Shown one piece after another: positions 9,158 to 17,387 of a DNA stretch of 45,816 nucleotides. Source of the DNA: Planctomycetaceae bacterium. GTDB taxonomy: Bacteria; Planctomycetota; Planctomycetia; Pirellulales; Pirellulaceae. Made by a program: the position numbers and the translations under genes. The stretch lies in assembly GCA_021298315.1 (NCBI GenBank), contig JAJTFC010000062.1, positions 1-45,816 on the forward strand, written 5' to 3'. The notes beneath the pieces were generated by a model, which had not been told where the DNA came from, did not search any database, and worked only from the letters and a program-made list of their open reading frames with translations. Position 1 is the first letter of the stretch. Each line of letters begins with the position of its first letter.

Positions 9158-10024
9158 ATGAATACAAAAGCGACAACATTGGTGGACTCTACACACGGAC
9201 TGAAGTTTACCGAGAGCCCGCGATGGTATAACGATAAGCTATGGTTTATCGATATCCACGACAAACGAATCAAAACGATCGGTATGGAAGGAGCCGTTGA
9301 GACCGTTGTCGATTTACCTTTCATTCCCAATGGCTTCGGGATCGCGCCTGACGGAACGATCCTCGTCGGTGACGCGTTCGCTCGGACAATCTACCGAGTC
9401 GAAAACGGTGCTTTGACACGGCTTGCTGATATCAGCAACCTGACCGTCTTCTGCCTCAGCGACGGTATCGTTGACAATCAAGGTCGAATGTACGTCGGGG
9501 ATATCGGCTACAACTTTGTCGACCCGACAGCCAAGCCGGTCGAAACCTGCGTCCTGGTACTCGTAGCGACGGATGGAAAAGCCACGGTGGTCGCCGATCA
9601 TCTTTCCTTCCCCAACGGAATCGTGATTACGCCAGATGGAAAAACTCTCATTGTCGGAGAAACAATAGGAAATCGACTGACTGCTTTCGACATCATTGCC
9701 GACGGATCACTGGCCAATCGACGGATCTGGGCTCAGTTGCCTTCATCCATTGGACCCGATGGAATATGCCTCGACGCCCAAGGAGGCGTGTGGTGTGCGA
9801 ATCCCGAAGGCCAAGACAGTGTGGTACGGGTCTGCAAAGGTGGCGCAATTACCGATCGCATCCAAGTCGACACCCATGCTTACGCAGTGATGCTCGGCGG
9901 GCCAGAGCGAAAGCAGCTTATCATCTGCACCTCCGCCTCCCACGACCCGGACCAGATCCATCGAAGTCCATCCGCAAGTTTTCAATTGGTCGACGTCGAT
10001 ATCCCGGGTGCAGGCACGCCCTGA
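9158..10024 (+). CDS. SMP-30/gluconolactonase-like protein
   Basis: The protein is 288 residues from ATG 9158; an alternative GTG at 9128 would add ten residues. It shows the six-bladed propeller pattern of SMP-30/gluconolactonase: the metal-binding Glu in KFTESPRWYNDKLWF, FIPNGFGIAPDGTILVGD, LSDGIVDNQGRMYVGDIGYN, then LSFPNGIVITPDGKTLIVGE and PDGICLDAQGGVWCANP. The conserved Glu, Asn and Asp residues of the calcium or zinc site can all be placed. Such enzymes hydrolyse sugar lactones to aldonic acids, and no signal peptide is visible. It is the last gene of the sulfatase cluster and would supply an open-chain acid. A weak hairpin follows at 10204-10222, and the next gene is convergent. Confidence 0.87.
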   Translation: MNTKATTLVDSTHGLKFTESPRWYNDKLWFIDIHDKRIKTIGMEGAVETVVDLPFIPNGFGIAPDGTILVGDAFARTIYRVENGALTRLADISNLTVFCLSDGIVDNQGRMYVGDIGYNFVDPTAKPVETCVLVLVATDGKATVVADHLSFPNGIVITPDGKTLIVGETIGNRLTAFDIIADGSLANRRIWAQLPSSIGPDGICLDAQGGVWCANPEGQDSVVRVCKGGAITDRIQVDTHAYAVMLGGPERKQLIICTSASHDPDQIHRSPSASFQLVDVDIPGAGTP

Positions 10025-10203
10025 TCTCGAAGAACTTTCCTCAAGCGTTTTTCGATCCTACCGGAAACGGGACCTAGAGCGGCTAGCGCCTAAAGCGATT
10101 TGGCGGTCTTGCCTGACGGACGGGTTATGTGCTTCGATGAACAAGGTGTCGAGGCCCGATATGGTGATCATGGACGGCCGTGGGCCTATCGCCGCTTAGT
10201 CGT

Positions 10204-10222
10204 GGCCAATTTCGATTTGGCC
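10204..10222. other. Small inverted repeat between convergent genes
   Basis: GGCCAA and TTGGCC are separated by seven bases in the 237-base gap between the lactonase and photolyase genes. There is no run of T on either side, so a role as terminator is only a possibility. I see no convincing gene in the rest of the gap. Confidence 0.3.
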
Positions 10223-10261
10223 TGGTTACAAGAAAAGTAGATCGATCGAAATCAAAACAGA

Positions 10262-11836
10262 TCAGTCGCTCTCTTTAAAATCATCGAATAGGAAAAGCTG
10301 CTTTAGATCCGATTTCGTTTTAGATTTCAGCTTGGGCATCGGATCCCGCTTCTTCCGAGACCCATGCTTTTGATAGACCCGCTTCGATTCATCGATCGCC
10401 GTTTCGGTTTGCCTTATCGCAAAAATCCTCTCCTGCGCCATCCGGTAAGCCGTTCGATGCTCGACGATCGGAAACGGATAATCGCGTCCCACCACACAAC
10501 CGACCTGCGACTGCACGTGCATCGGCATACGATGCGGCTCAGGCAAGTACTCGTTCGGGACCCGCGCTAGTTCCGGGACGTATCGCCGGATGAATTCTCC
10601 GGTCGGATCCTGATCGATCACCTGCTTGGCCGGCGAGTAGATGCGTATCGTATTGATGCCCGTGGTTCCCGATTGCATTTGGCACTGGGAAAAATGAATG
10701 CCAGGCTCGAAATCCAAAAAGCACTTCGCAAGATGCACAGCCGTCGGACGCCAATGCAGCCACAAATGATTCGATGCAAACGACATCAACATCGCCCGCA
10801 TACGGAAATTGATCCAACGCGTTTGGGCAAGTGCCCGCATGCATGCATCGATCATCGGATAACCGGTGTTGCCTGACTGCCATGCTTCGAAACGCTCTTG
10901 ATTGAATTCGTTCTCCCGAAGGCCATCGTACACGCGAGAGATGTTCTCGAATTCCAACGTAGGCTCGTCCTCGAGCTTCTGCATGAAGTGGCAATGCCAT
11001 GCCAATCGCGAGGAAAACGACTTGAGGGATCCCAACCAACGCGAATCGATCGATCCGACCGGAGCTTCTCGGAGCTCTTCTTCCCTGGCCAACAGCTCCT
11101 GATACGTCGACTTCATCGAAAGGCATCCCCAGGCCAGATAAGGACTCAAGCGACTGCAGTCGTCCGGTGCTGTCACTGGACTCGACATCCCCTTGCGATA
11201 ATTCACTCCCCGCAGCGTCAAGAACGACTGCAAGGTTTGAACCGCTTGGGACTGGCCACCTCGTTGCAGATCTTGACTCTGTTTAGACAATAAGCCCAGA
11301 TCACTTCCTTGAGGAATTCTCCCCCAATCGAAGTCGCCGGGAATCACCATACTCGCTGGCGTCGGGGTGATCGGTGCTGTCATTCGCTTGTGCCAAATCT
11401 CGGCCCAGCCATTACGGCTCTTCAAGGGTCGAACCACACCGTTTTGCGGATACTGTTTCCAGGTAACCCCCAAGTGGCGAGCCCATCGCGCCACGGTGCG
11501 ATCTCGGTCGTAAGTAAATTGATTGCCGGTCTCCTCGTGGGAGTACAATCCGGCGATATCGAACTTGCTCGTGAGCTCAGCAAAAACATCAGGCAACTCC
11601 CCGACACGTATCGCCAATCGCCCGCCAATCGCTCGGAGCTTTTCAGAGAGATCCTCAAGCGACTGAGCGATGAAGTCGAAGTGAACACGATCCATTTCGG
11701 GCATGGCCCAAAGTTTCGGCTCGAAAACATACATGACAACCGTCGCACCGGACCGGGATGCTTCCCATATCGGCAAATGGTCGCTAAGCCGCAGATCCCG
11801 CTTTAGCCAAACAAGATGGATAGCATCTCGTCCCAT
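10262..11836 (-). CDS. Cryptochrome/photolyase family flavoprotein
   Basis: The protein is 524 residues. The N-terminal antenna (alpha/beta) domain begins HLVWLKRDLRLSDHLPIWEA. The C-terminal half is the helical FAD-binding domain, with TGYPMIDACMRAL, WINFRMRAMLMSFA, LHWRPTAVHLAK and IRIYSPAKQ followed by EFIRRYVPEL. Aligning by eye from W362 (equivalent to E. coli photolyase W359) gives D375 at the D372 position, His381 at the flavin N5-contacting Asn378 position, and Cys385 at the proximal Trp382 position. This indicates a distinct subgroup, so whether it repairs DNA or senses light is open. ATG 11836 has AAAGGTTG just upstream and removes a poorly conserved extension. The C-terminus is rich in Lys and Arg. 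A DUF2805 gene lies nearby on the same strand, separated by a small divergent gene. Confidence 0.9.
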   Translation of the reverse strand: MGRDAIHLVWLKRDLRLSDHLPIWEASRSGATVVMYVFEPKLWAMPEMDRVHFDFIAQSLEDLSEKLRAIGGRLAIRVGELPDVFAELTSKFDIAGLYSHEETGNQFTYDRDRTVARWARHLGVTWKQYPQNGVVRPLKSRNGWAEIWHKRMTAPITPTPASMVIPGDFDWGRIPQGSDLGLLSKQSQDLQRGGQSQAVQTLQSFLTLRGVNYRKGMSSPVTAPDDCSRLSPYLAWGCLSMKSTYQELLAREEELREAPVGSIDSRWLGSLKSFSSRLAWHCHFMQKLEDEPTLEFENISRVYDGLRENEFNQERFEAWQSGNTGYPMIDACMRALAQTRWINFRMRAMLMSFASNHLWLHWRPTAVHLAKCFLDFEPGIHFSQCQMQSGTTGINTIRIYSPAKQVIDQDPTGEFIRRYVPELARVPNEYLPEPHRMPMHVQSQVGCVVGRDYPFPIVEHRTAYRMAQERIFAIRQTETAIDESKRVYQKHGSRKKRDPMPKLKSKTKSDLKQLFLFDDFKESD

Positions 11837-12014
11837 AGTCAACCTTTGCGCTCGATTGTGCTCAGGACGCACGGCGATTTGCGTCCATGAAAAATGTCCC
11901 TCTTCCAATTTAGCGGTAGGTCAAGTTCGCGATAGGTCAAGCCGTTTGCGCCAAGACCACATCGAGACTCACAACGCCCCCGAAATCACCAAGGGTTGAC
12001 TCTGTCCTATAGTC

Positions 12015-12308
12015 ATGGAGACTCCTTTTTTCTTGAACGCACCAGCACTTCATAAAGCGGTCGGTAAATCTTACAGATTGGTTCAAGGGAACTTCGTGAA
12101 CAGCACACTTTGCAAAAATCTATCGAATCTTTGTTTTATCCTAGGTTTTGCTTCGATCATCGGATCGATCGCTATCTGGTTCTTAACGGGTGGAGAACTA
12201 GCCGAATCGAAAGCTCATGCAGAGCGTTTCGGGATCTTCGTCGGACTCTGGGCACCGACCTTCTTTGCGCTCTCAGGAAGACTCCGCGGCGAAGGCCTAG
12301 TCCGATAG
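12015..12308 (+). CDS. Small two-helix membrane protein, unknown function
   Basis: The predicted product has 97 residues. Two hydrophobic segments, about residues 39-57 (starting FILGFASIIGS) and 72-88 (FGIFVGLWAPTFFAL), are joined by a charged loop with GGELAESKAHAERF. This suggests a hairpin membrane protein. An internal GTG near 12096 could be the start of a shorter 70-residue form, which begins just before the conserved-looking portion. Genes of this type recur in bacteria without assigned function. It lies alone on the plus strand between the photolyase and DUF2805 genes, about 180 bases from the divergent photolyase start. Confidence 0.65.
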   Translation: METPFFLNAPALHKAVGKSYRLVQGNFVNSTLCKNLSNLCFILGFASIIGSIAIWFLTGGELAESKAHAERFGIFVGLWAPTFFALSGRLRGEGLVR

Positions 12309-12339
12309 GTCCGTACACGGATGCCACTCCCCGCCCTGG

Positions 12340-12356
12340 CCATAGCGAGTCTATGG
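12340..12356. terminator. Possible terminator hairpin between convergent genes
   Basis: CCATAG and CTATGG enclose a five-base loop, and a T-rich stretch (12369-12375) follows 12 bases later. The gap between stem and T-run is long for an intrinsic terminator, so this is tentative. Confidence 0.25.
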
Positions 12357-12367
12357 GCTCCTAACCC

Positions 12368-12610
12368 TTATTTTTGATTCGGGCAGCGGAATCGGCCAAA
12401 CACCGAGCCTCGTAACGCCACGTGCTTGGTCTTCCTGCCCGTTGTTCGCTCGCGCCACATTCTAAAGGACGATGGCTTCATCTCGGCTCGCATGAGCTTG
12501 ATGACCTCACCCGGAGTGAGTCCAAATTGGGCTCGGATGGCATCGAACGCCGTCCGATCCTCCCAAGCCATTTGGATAATTCGATCGATGTCGGAAGGGG
12601 TCATTTCCAT
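12368..12610 (-). CDS. DUF2805 / TIGR03643 family protein
   Basis: The product is about 80 residues from ATG 12610, which has GGAG eight bases upstream. It matches the TIGR03643 (DUF2805) pattern closely: SDIDRIIQMAWEDRT, AIRAQFGLTPGEVIKLMR and PSSFRMWRERTTGRKTKH. The spacing suggests a small helix-turn-helix-like fold with a basic C-terminus, perhaps binding nucleic acid. I recall that members often sit near photolyase/cryptochrome genes, and here one lies about 530 bases downstream on the same strand. It follows the ceramidase-like gene by 16 bases, so it may also be the last gene of the long minus-strand operon. Its function is unknown. Confidence 0.88.
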   Translation of the reverse strand: MEMTPSDIDRIIQMAWEDRTAFDAIRAQFGLTPGEVIKLMRAEMKPSSFRMWRERTTGRKTKHVALRGSVFGRFRCPNQK

Positions 12611-12626
12611 GGTTTTAACTCCGTAC

Positions 12627-14093
12627 TCACGTTGCAATAAACTCTTGTATTCCCCGGATCATCGATTTGACTTCGCGAGCGATCGCCTCGATCAATAACT
12701 CCAAAGATCCAGGGGACGTCGCTGCGATGACTTCTTGGTAAATCGCGTATCCGTAAGTGCTTGCAGGAGGAATGTATCCAGGTTGCCAGTCGTTGGTCAA
12801 GGTTGCGACAAAGACTGGGTGCTCGGAAAAGCGTTCGCGCAAGGTTAGCTGAAAGACTTGATACAACTCACCTGGAACAAAAATCCATACGGCATCCCCC
12901 ATAATCCCGATCCGCAGCCTTAACGGATACGAACGGCCCGGTACCAAATTGTACAAGCGGGTCAATTGCCGCGTTCGCTGTTCGACCTCCGCGCGGCAAT
13001 CGCGGATGCGCATTTCATCGTTCGCAGCGCGCGCGATCGACTCTTCGGCAAGCCAATGCTCTCGCTGCGATGTCGTCTGCTCGATCGTAGGCAGGTCGTG
13101 CCTGTAGGGGAGCTCGACGAGTAACTCCTTCCATCGCCAAAGGGTCTGCCGATTCAGCGCCTCGTCCGAAAGCGCTTGATGTTTCCAAGTACCAATGGCA
13201 GTGCCCGAAAGGACCGGGCCGCAGTAACGGTACTCGGTTCCGGAGGGAGCCAATGTTGCCAACGTCGAAAGCGCAGCAAAGCCCACCTTTCGGCCATTTC
13301 GGTCCGCGATCGAGGTATCGCCGACGAAGCCCTCGCGCGGTCCAAGGTCCCCCGAGGCACCTTGGAGAAACAAACACAATCCACCGTTTTGCTCTTCGAT
13401 CACCTCGCGCATCGCGCCGACCCAATCCGGACTGATCAGCGTGTTGTCCCAGGCTAAAGTGGTCGGATGGCAAGCATAGTTGACCACCGTCGCGAGACTC
13501 GTTCCCGAGGCATCGGTGATTTGGGCAAGCATGAGCGTATCGTCGGCTTGGCCTTTGGGATTAAAGCCGCAAACGAATCGATCTCCTTGGTCGTCGAAGT
13601 AGTCCCTGTGAGAGGCCAGATCGCAGCGACCTTGGCCATAGACGATCGTAGCAGGAACGACCTTGCTTCGTGCTCTACACGCAAGATCTGCCATTTGCAC
13701 AGCGAGTTGATCCAGATACGGTGCGAGCAACTCTCCACCGGGCAAGTCGCTTCGCGTCCGGGACATCCATCCTGCACCGTGGGTATGCGACATCGAAACG
13801 AGGATATTGGCATAAGGCACACCGGTCGCTTCATGGATCGCATTCCGGATACTATGCAACTCCTGCGCATCGAGGATGCAGTGATCGAGCCCAAGGAGGA
13901 TCTGGGGATCGCCCAGTGCCGGCGGGAGCGGTTCGAGCCACAGAAGCGTCGCCTCCAAGGGTCGATGGACACCCGTGGCACGGTCATGAAGCGCCGCGCC
14001 CCACATGCGATGGTAGATCCCGATCGGAGGGGTGATATCGCCGCGTACAACCGCCGCGCCGCATCGTGATTGCGGTGTTTTAACGACCTTCAT
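12627..14093 (-). CDS. Neutral/alkaline ceramidase-like hydrolase
   Basis: The product is 488 residues from ATG 14093. It resembles the N-terminal catalytic domain of neutral/alkaline non-lysosomal ceramidases. The segments GAAVVRGDITPPIG, ILVSMSHTHGAGWMSRT, VVNYACHPTTLAWDNTLISP and LFLQGASGDLGPREGF contain the His residues expected to bind zinc. It is shorter than true ceramidases, lacks their C-terminal domain and shows no clear signal peptide. In planctomycetes such proteins are common and probably act on diverse amides or esters. The start is set by GGAG upstream and overlaps the MFS gene by 14 bases, pointing to coupled translation. A transporter, an aldolase and a dehydratase in the same operon suggest that the substrate is carbohydrate-linked rather than ceramide. 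Confidence 0.82.
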   Translation of the reverse strand: MKVVKTPQSRCGAAVVRGDITPPIGIYHRMWGAALHDRATGVHRPLEATLLWLEPLPPALGDPQILLGLDHCILDAQELHSIRNAIHEATGVPYANILVSMSHTHGAGWMSRTRSDLPGGELLAPYLDQLAVQMADLACRARSKVVPATIVYGQGRCDLASHRDYFDDQGDRFVCGFNPKGQADDTLMLAQITDASGTSLATVVNYACHPTTLAWDNTLISPDWVGAMREVIEEQNGGLCLFLQGASGDLGPREGFVGDTSIADRNGRKVGFAALSTLATLAPSGTEYRYCGPVLSGTAIGTWKHQALSDEALNRQTLWRWKELLVELPYRHDLPTIEQTTSQREHWLAEESIARAANDEMRIRDCRAEVEQRTRQLTRLYNLVPGRSYPLRLRIGIMGDAVWIFVPGELYQVFQLTLRERFSEHPVFVATLTNDWQPGYIPPASTYGYAIYQEVIAATSPGSLELLIEAIAREVKSMIRGIQEFIAT

Positions 14094-15384
14094 GCTCGTC
14101 TCCAAAAAGTGTGCCTTGTGGATTGAGAAACGCCCAACAGAGGGCATCGATAGCCATCACGCAGGCAAAGAGAAATAGGATCAAATTCCAATTGCCCGTT
14201 TGAGCGACAAGCCAACCGGCCGTCAAAGGAAACAGTGCTGCCCCGAGATTTCCAAACATATTCATAGTGCTAAAAACCGTTGCAACTTGACGCCCACCGA
14301 AACTGATCGCCACGGTATAGCCGCTGACCCCTCCAAACGTAGCGCAAAATGCGCCCAGGGTTATCAATGCGATACTCTGTTGAACGTCACTTACAAAATA
14401 CGAAGCGACGATCAGCAACGAACAGAGCCCCATCCCGACGACTGCAATTCCCTGCCTGCTGAGCCGCTTGTTGCCCGTTCTGAGCAAGAGCCAATCGGAG
14501 AAAAAGCCACCGGTCAGACTGCCGACCATACCACCGATTCCAGCAACCGTCGTGAGAACTCCCGACCCCAGGAGGGTCACATCCCTTGTTTTCTGCAGGA
14601 ACGTCGGAAACCACGTCATAAAGAAAACCATGCCGGCGGCTCGGAAAAACTGTTGGGCGCATAGCAACCCCAAGGGCCAACTCCGCAGCAACCGCGACCA
14701 ATCGACCGGAACGTTAGCCGCCGAGGTATTAGACGCCGAGGTATTAGCTCCAGCGGGTAGCTTTCGCAACGACACCAAACCCAGAAATACAGCAGTCCAT
14801 AAGACCCCCGGAACCGCATAAGCCCCGAGCAATAGCCTCCAACGGTCGATGCCCCAAGCGTCGGCCCAAGCCGTCAACGACTGAAGGATCATCGCCGTCA
14901 TCACCGGAGCGATCGCACCACCGAGGGTCATGCCCGAGGCAAGCAGCCCGGTGGCCCGCGCGCGCTCGGTTTCCGGGAAGATCCGCCCGAGAGCTTTGGC
15001 CGCACAAGGAAACGCACCAGCTTGTGCGGCCCCCATCAAACTCCACATCACCAACAACGAAACAAAATCGGTCACAAAGGCCGTCAGCAGCGTGGCCAAC
15101 GACCATACGACGGAAAAGATCGCCAGTGCACGGCGGCTTCCTAGCCGATCGGCCAGCCATCCGCTCGGGATTTGCATCAAGCCGTAGGAGAAATACCAAG
15201 CCGATTGAATCCAACCCATATCGCGCGCCAAATCGGCAAACTCCAAATCGCCGGCGATCTCCGAAGCCGGGACGCTCAGAGCAGCGCGCTGTACATAGGC
15301 AATCGCTGCCGAAATACACAGAAGCGCCAAGACCTGATAGCGTCCTTGGTGGACCACCATCTCATCGGTCAGGGCCTTTGGCAT
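14080..15384 (-). CDS. MFS transporter, anion:cation symporter-like
   Basis: The protein is 434 residues with twelve predicted membrane helices. The MFS signature between helices 2 and 3 is seen as SGWLADRLGSRRAL, and the second half repeats the pattern around GFFSDWLLLRTGNKRLSR. The N-terminal segment YVQRAALSVPASEIAGDL and the GWIQSAWYFSYGLMQIP region resemble the ACS family, which imports hexuronates, glucarate and similar acids with protons. ATG 15384 has AGGAG about seven bases upstream, overlapping the stop codon of the aldolase gene. Its position between aldolase and hydrolase genes, and the dehydratase in the same operon, support import of a sugar acid. Confidence 0.9.
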   Translation of the reverse strand: MPKALTDEMVVHQGRYQVLALLCISAAIAYVQRAALSVPASEIAGDLEFADLARDMGWIQSAWYFSYGLMQIPSGWLADRLGSRRALAIFSVVWSLATLLTAFVTDFVSLLVMWSLMGAAQAGAFPCAAKALGRIFPETERARATGLLASGMTLGGAIAPVMTAMILQSLTAWADAWGIDRWRLLLGAYAVPGVLWTAVFLGLVSLRKLPAGANTSASNTSAANVPVDWSRLLRSWPLGLLCAQQFFRAAGMVFFMTWFPTFLQKTRDVTLLGSGVLTTVAGIGGMVGSLTGGFFSDWLLLRTGNKRLSRQGIAVVGMGLCSLLIVASYFVSDVQQSIALITLGAFCATFGGVSGYTVAISFGGRQVATVFSTMNMFGNLGAALFPLTAGWLVAQTGNWNLILFLFACVMAIDALCWAFLNPQGTLFGDEHEGR

Positions 15385-15393
15385 AGAAAACTC

Positions 15394-16323
15394 CTATCGA
15401 CTCTCAACGAGTTTTCGTTCGAGCCATGCAAACAATCGATCGACCTCGGCACATGTCTCCGAGTCGAGCTGCCATCCGTAAGGCTCGACTTGGAGTGTAT
15501 TGGGAAAAAGTCCCCGCTTCTTGAGCAAGTACTTTTCGATCGCCAGAAATCCGTCGAGTCCAGCTTGAAGTTGCAAGGCCGTCAGAGCGCCGATGGGGAG
15601 CGATAACTCATAGATTCGCTCCTCATCGCCCTTTTGCAAGGCGTTCCAAAGAGCGACAATCCCGTCGAGTAGATCCGTACCGGGCATCGTACCGACAATA
15701 CCCCGTCGGTAGCAGTCGACCAGATTGATCCCACCGGAGCCCTCGAAGATGCGAGCTCGCCCTTTGGTCGCATCGCGCAGTTTCGAAAGATTCGGACCGA
15801 GCGGGCTAGCCTCAGGCTTGAAAAAAATTCGCTCTTCGCCGAACTCATCGAGCAGATTCAGATAAACACTCAGATCGATCGCCGCGCCGACGTAGCTCGA
15901 GGCATCCTGCACAACCAGCGGGATCGAAATCCCACGGGCTAAGGCAGCGAAGTACCCGGCCGTCTGTGCACTGCCAAGCGAAATCGATACCGGGGGAATC
16001 GCCATGACAGCGCTTGCCCCGAGCCCCTGGGCATGGTCAGCAAAGTCCAACGACTCTTTGACACTCTCGGCCCCCACACTGATGACCGTAAAGCCACGTC
16101 CCTGTACCGCCCGAGAGACATAACTGGCCAGTTCTTTGCGACCATGGTAGCCGAGCCTCAGGACCTCGCTGACCATCGCGATGACCACCCCATGGGCACC
16201 TACCTCAAAGGCCCAATCGATTTGCCGCTCGAGCGTCGGTACGTCGATCGAACCGTCCGTATTGAGTGGGGTCTGGAGGACAGGCAGTACTCCGTGCAAC
16301 AGGTTGGGTGCTGGTTTGATCAA
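15394..16323 (-). CDS. DapA-family (dihydrodipicolinate synthase-like) aldolase
   Basis: The protein is 309 residues, the normal length for the DapA/N-acetylneuraminate lyase family of class I aldolases. The N-terminus [17 protein letters not shown] is typical, as is the GAHGVVIAM strand. The segment [10 protein letters not shown] holds the probable Schiff-base Lys, and [20 protein letters not shown] resembles the later phosphate or carboxylate pocket. The start is a TTG at 16323; upstream in the same frame there is no ATG, GTG or TTG before a stop, and GGAATTG precedes it. It sits between a sugar-acid dehydratase (broken here) and an MFS importer, so cleavage of a 2-keto-3-deoxy sugar acid to pyruvate and an aldehyde is more likely than lysine biosynthesis. 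Confidence 0.87.
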   Translation of the reverse strand: MIKPAPNLLHGVLPVLQTPLNTDGSIDVPTLERQIDWAFEVGAHGVVIAMVSEVLRLGYHGRKELASYVSRAVQGRGFTVISVGAESVKESLDFADHAQGLGASAVMAIPPVSISLGSAQTAGYFAALARGISIPLVVQDASSYVGAAIDLSVYLNLLDEFGEERIFFKPEASPLGPNLSKLRDATKGRARIFEGSGGINLVDCYRRGIVGTMPGTDLLDGIVALWNALQKGDEERIYELSLPIGALTALQLQAGLDGFLAIEKYLLKKRGLFPNTLQVEPYGWQLDSETCAEVDRLFAWLERKLVESR

Positions 16324-16359
16324 GGATGCAATTCCGATCGTAGTGAAGTTGAAGAATTC

Positions 16360-17387
16360 TCACCAATCGCCAACACTGCCATCGCGATGAAACACCCGCT
16401 GCAAGATCTCTTGCTCGAAAGGATGCTTTCGGACCTCGTCCTCATCGATCGAGATTCCAAGGCCAGGCAGGGTATTCGGGCTCACCGTACGCGTGGACTT
16501 ATCGAGCCGGAACCCCTCCTGCACAATCTCGTCACGCCACGGTTCGTCGTTGTGAACCGATTCGCAGATGATGTAGCAATCTCACAGCCTCGCGCTGCGA
16601 AAAGATCGCGAAAGGCCGCCAAGTGGGTCATCCTCTCGCCGGTTGCAATCGGAGTCGTCACCGCCGCGTTGATGGCTGCAAGGCCGTCGATCGATTCAGG
16701 CCAGCAAGGTTCTTCCAGGAAGTAAAGCCCATAGGGCTCTAGGGCTTTGGCAAACTGCATGCCCATCGCTGGAGAAGGCCTCGCATGGCAATCGACCATG
16801 ATGTCGATGTCCGAGCCCACGGCTTGCCGCATCGCCGCCACACACGCCTCGGCCGCCTTGATCGGCTTTAAACCTTCGATCGGCATCGTCGAGGGGACCG
16901 CCATGGACTTAAATGCTGTGAAGCCCTCGGCAAGAGCCTGCTGAGCCAGCTCAGCAAACCGTTTCGCATTGTCGACCGGCGTTTCATAAAAACTCTCCAT
17001 CGAACCGCCACCCAAATGACAATACAGGCGGATGGTGTCGCGGACCGGCCCACCCCAGAGCTTGTGACAAGGTACCCCGTGAATTTTACCGATGATGTCC
17101 CAAAGCGCCAGATCGATGCCGGCGATTGCGGTCGATCGGACAATCCCATGTCCATGCCAAAAATGCTGACGCCACATCATCTGCCAAAGGTGCTCGACCC
17201 GAGTTGGATCTTCTCCCAGAAGCAGTTGGGACAGATCCTCGATCGCCCCGACGACGCCTCGGGTGTGCCACTCCAAGGTCGCCTCACCCCAGCCAAACAA
17301 TCCAGGCTGATCCGTCAGAACCTTGACGAACACCCAGTTGCGCATCCGGGCATGACATACAAGCGTTTCGATGCGGGTGATTTTCAT
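16360..17387 (-). pseudogene. Mandelate racemase/galactonate dehydratase-like gene, disrupted
   Basis: The first 280 or so codons encode an enolase-superfamily dehydratase of the mandelate racemase/DgoD type. [20 protein letters not shown] begins the capping domain, [19 protein letters not shown] follows, and metal ligands sit in VDCHARPSP (D199), [11 protein letters not shown] (about E225) and ATGERMTH (about E251). After [12 protein letters not shown], near 16575, homology stops and the frame runs out at 16482. The family-like C-terminus then appears in another frame, from [18 protein letters not shown] through [17 protein letters not shown] to RDGSVGDW, ending at 16360. By comparison with E. 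coli DgoD about 50 residues are absent, including QPD and the catalytic His region. The start overlaps the permease stop (ATGA), with AAGGAG upstream. It is either a true deletion with frameshift or an assembly error. Confidence 0.82.

Noticed and set aside
10008..10199. 63-residue frame after the lactonase gene
   Set aside because: It has no domain, no ribosome binding site and atypical composition.
13467..14069. 200-residue frame antisense to the ceramidase-like gene
   Set aside because: The opposite strand has clear homology along the whole region, so this is a shadow frame.
16033..16725. 230-residue plus-strand frame across the aldolase and broken dehydratase genes
   Set aside because: It is antisense to two recognised genes and has no recognisable features.
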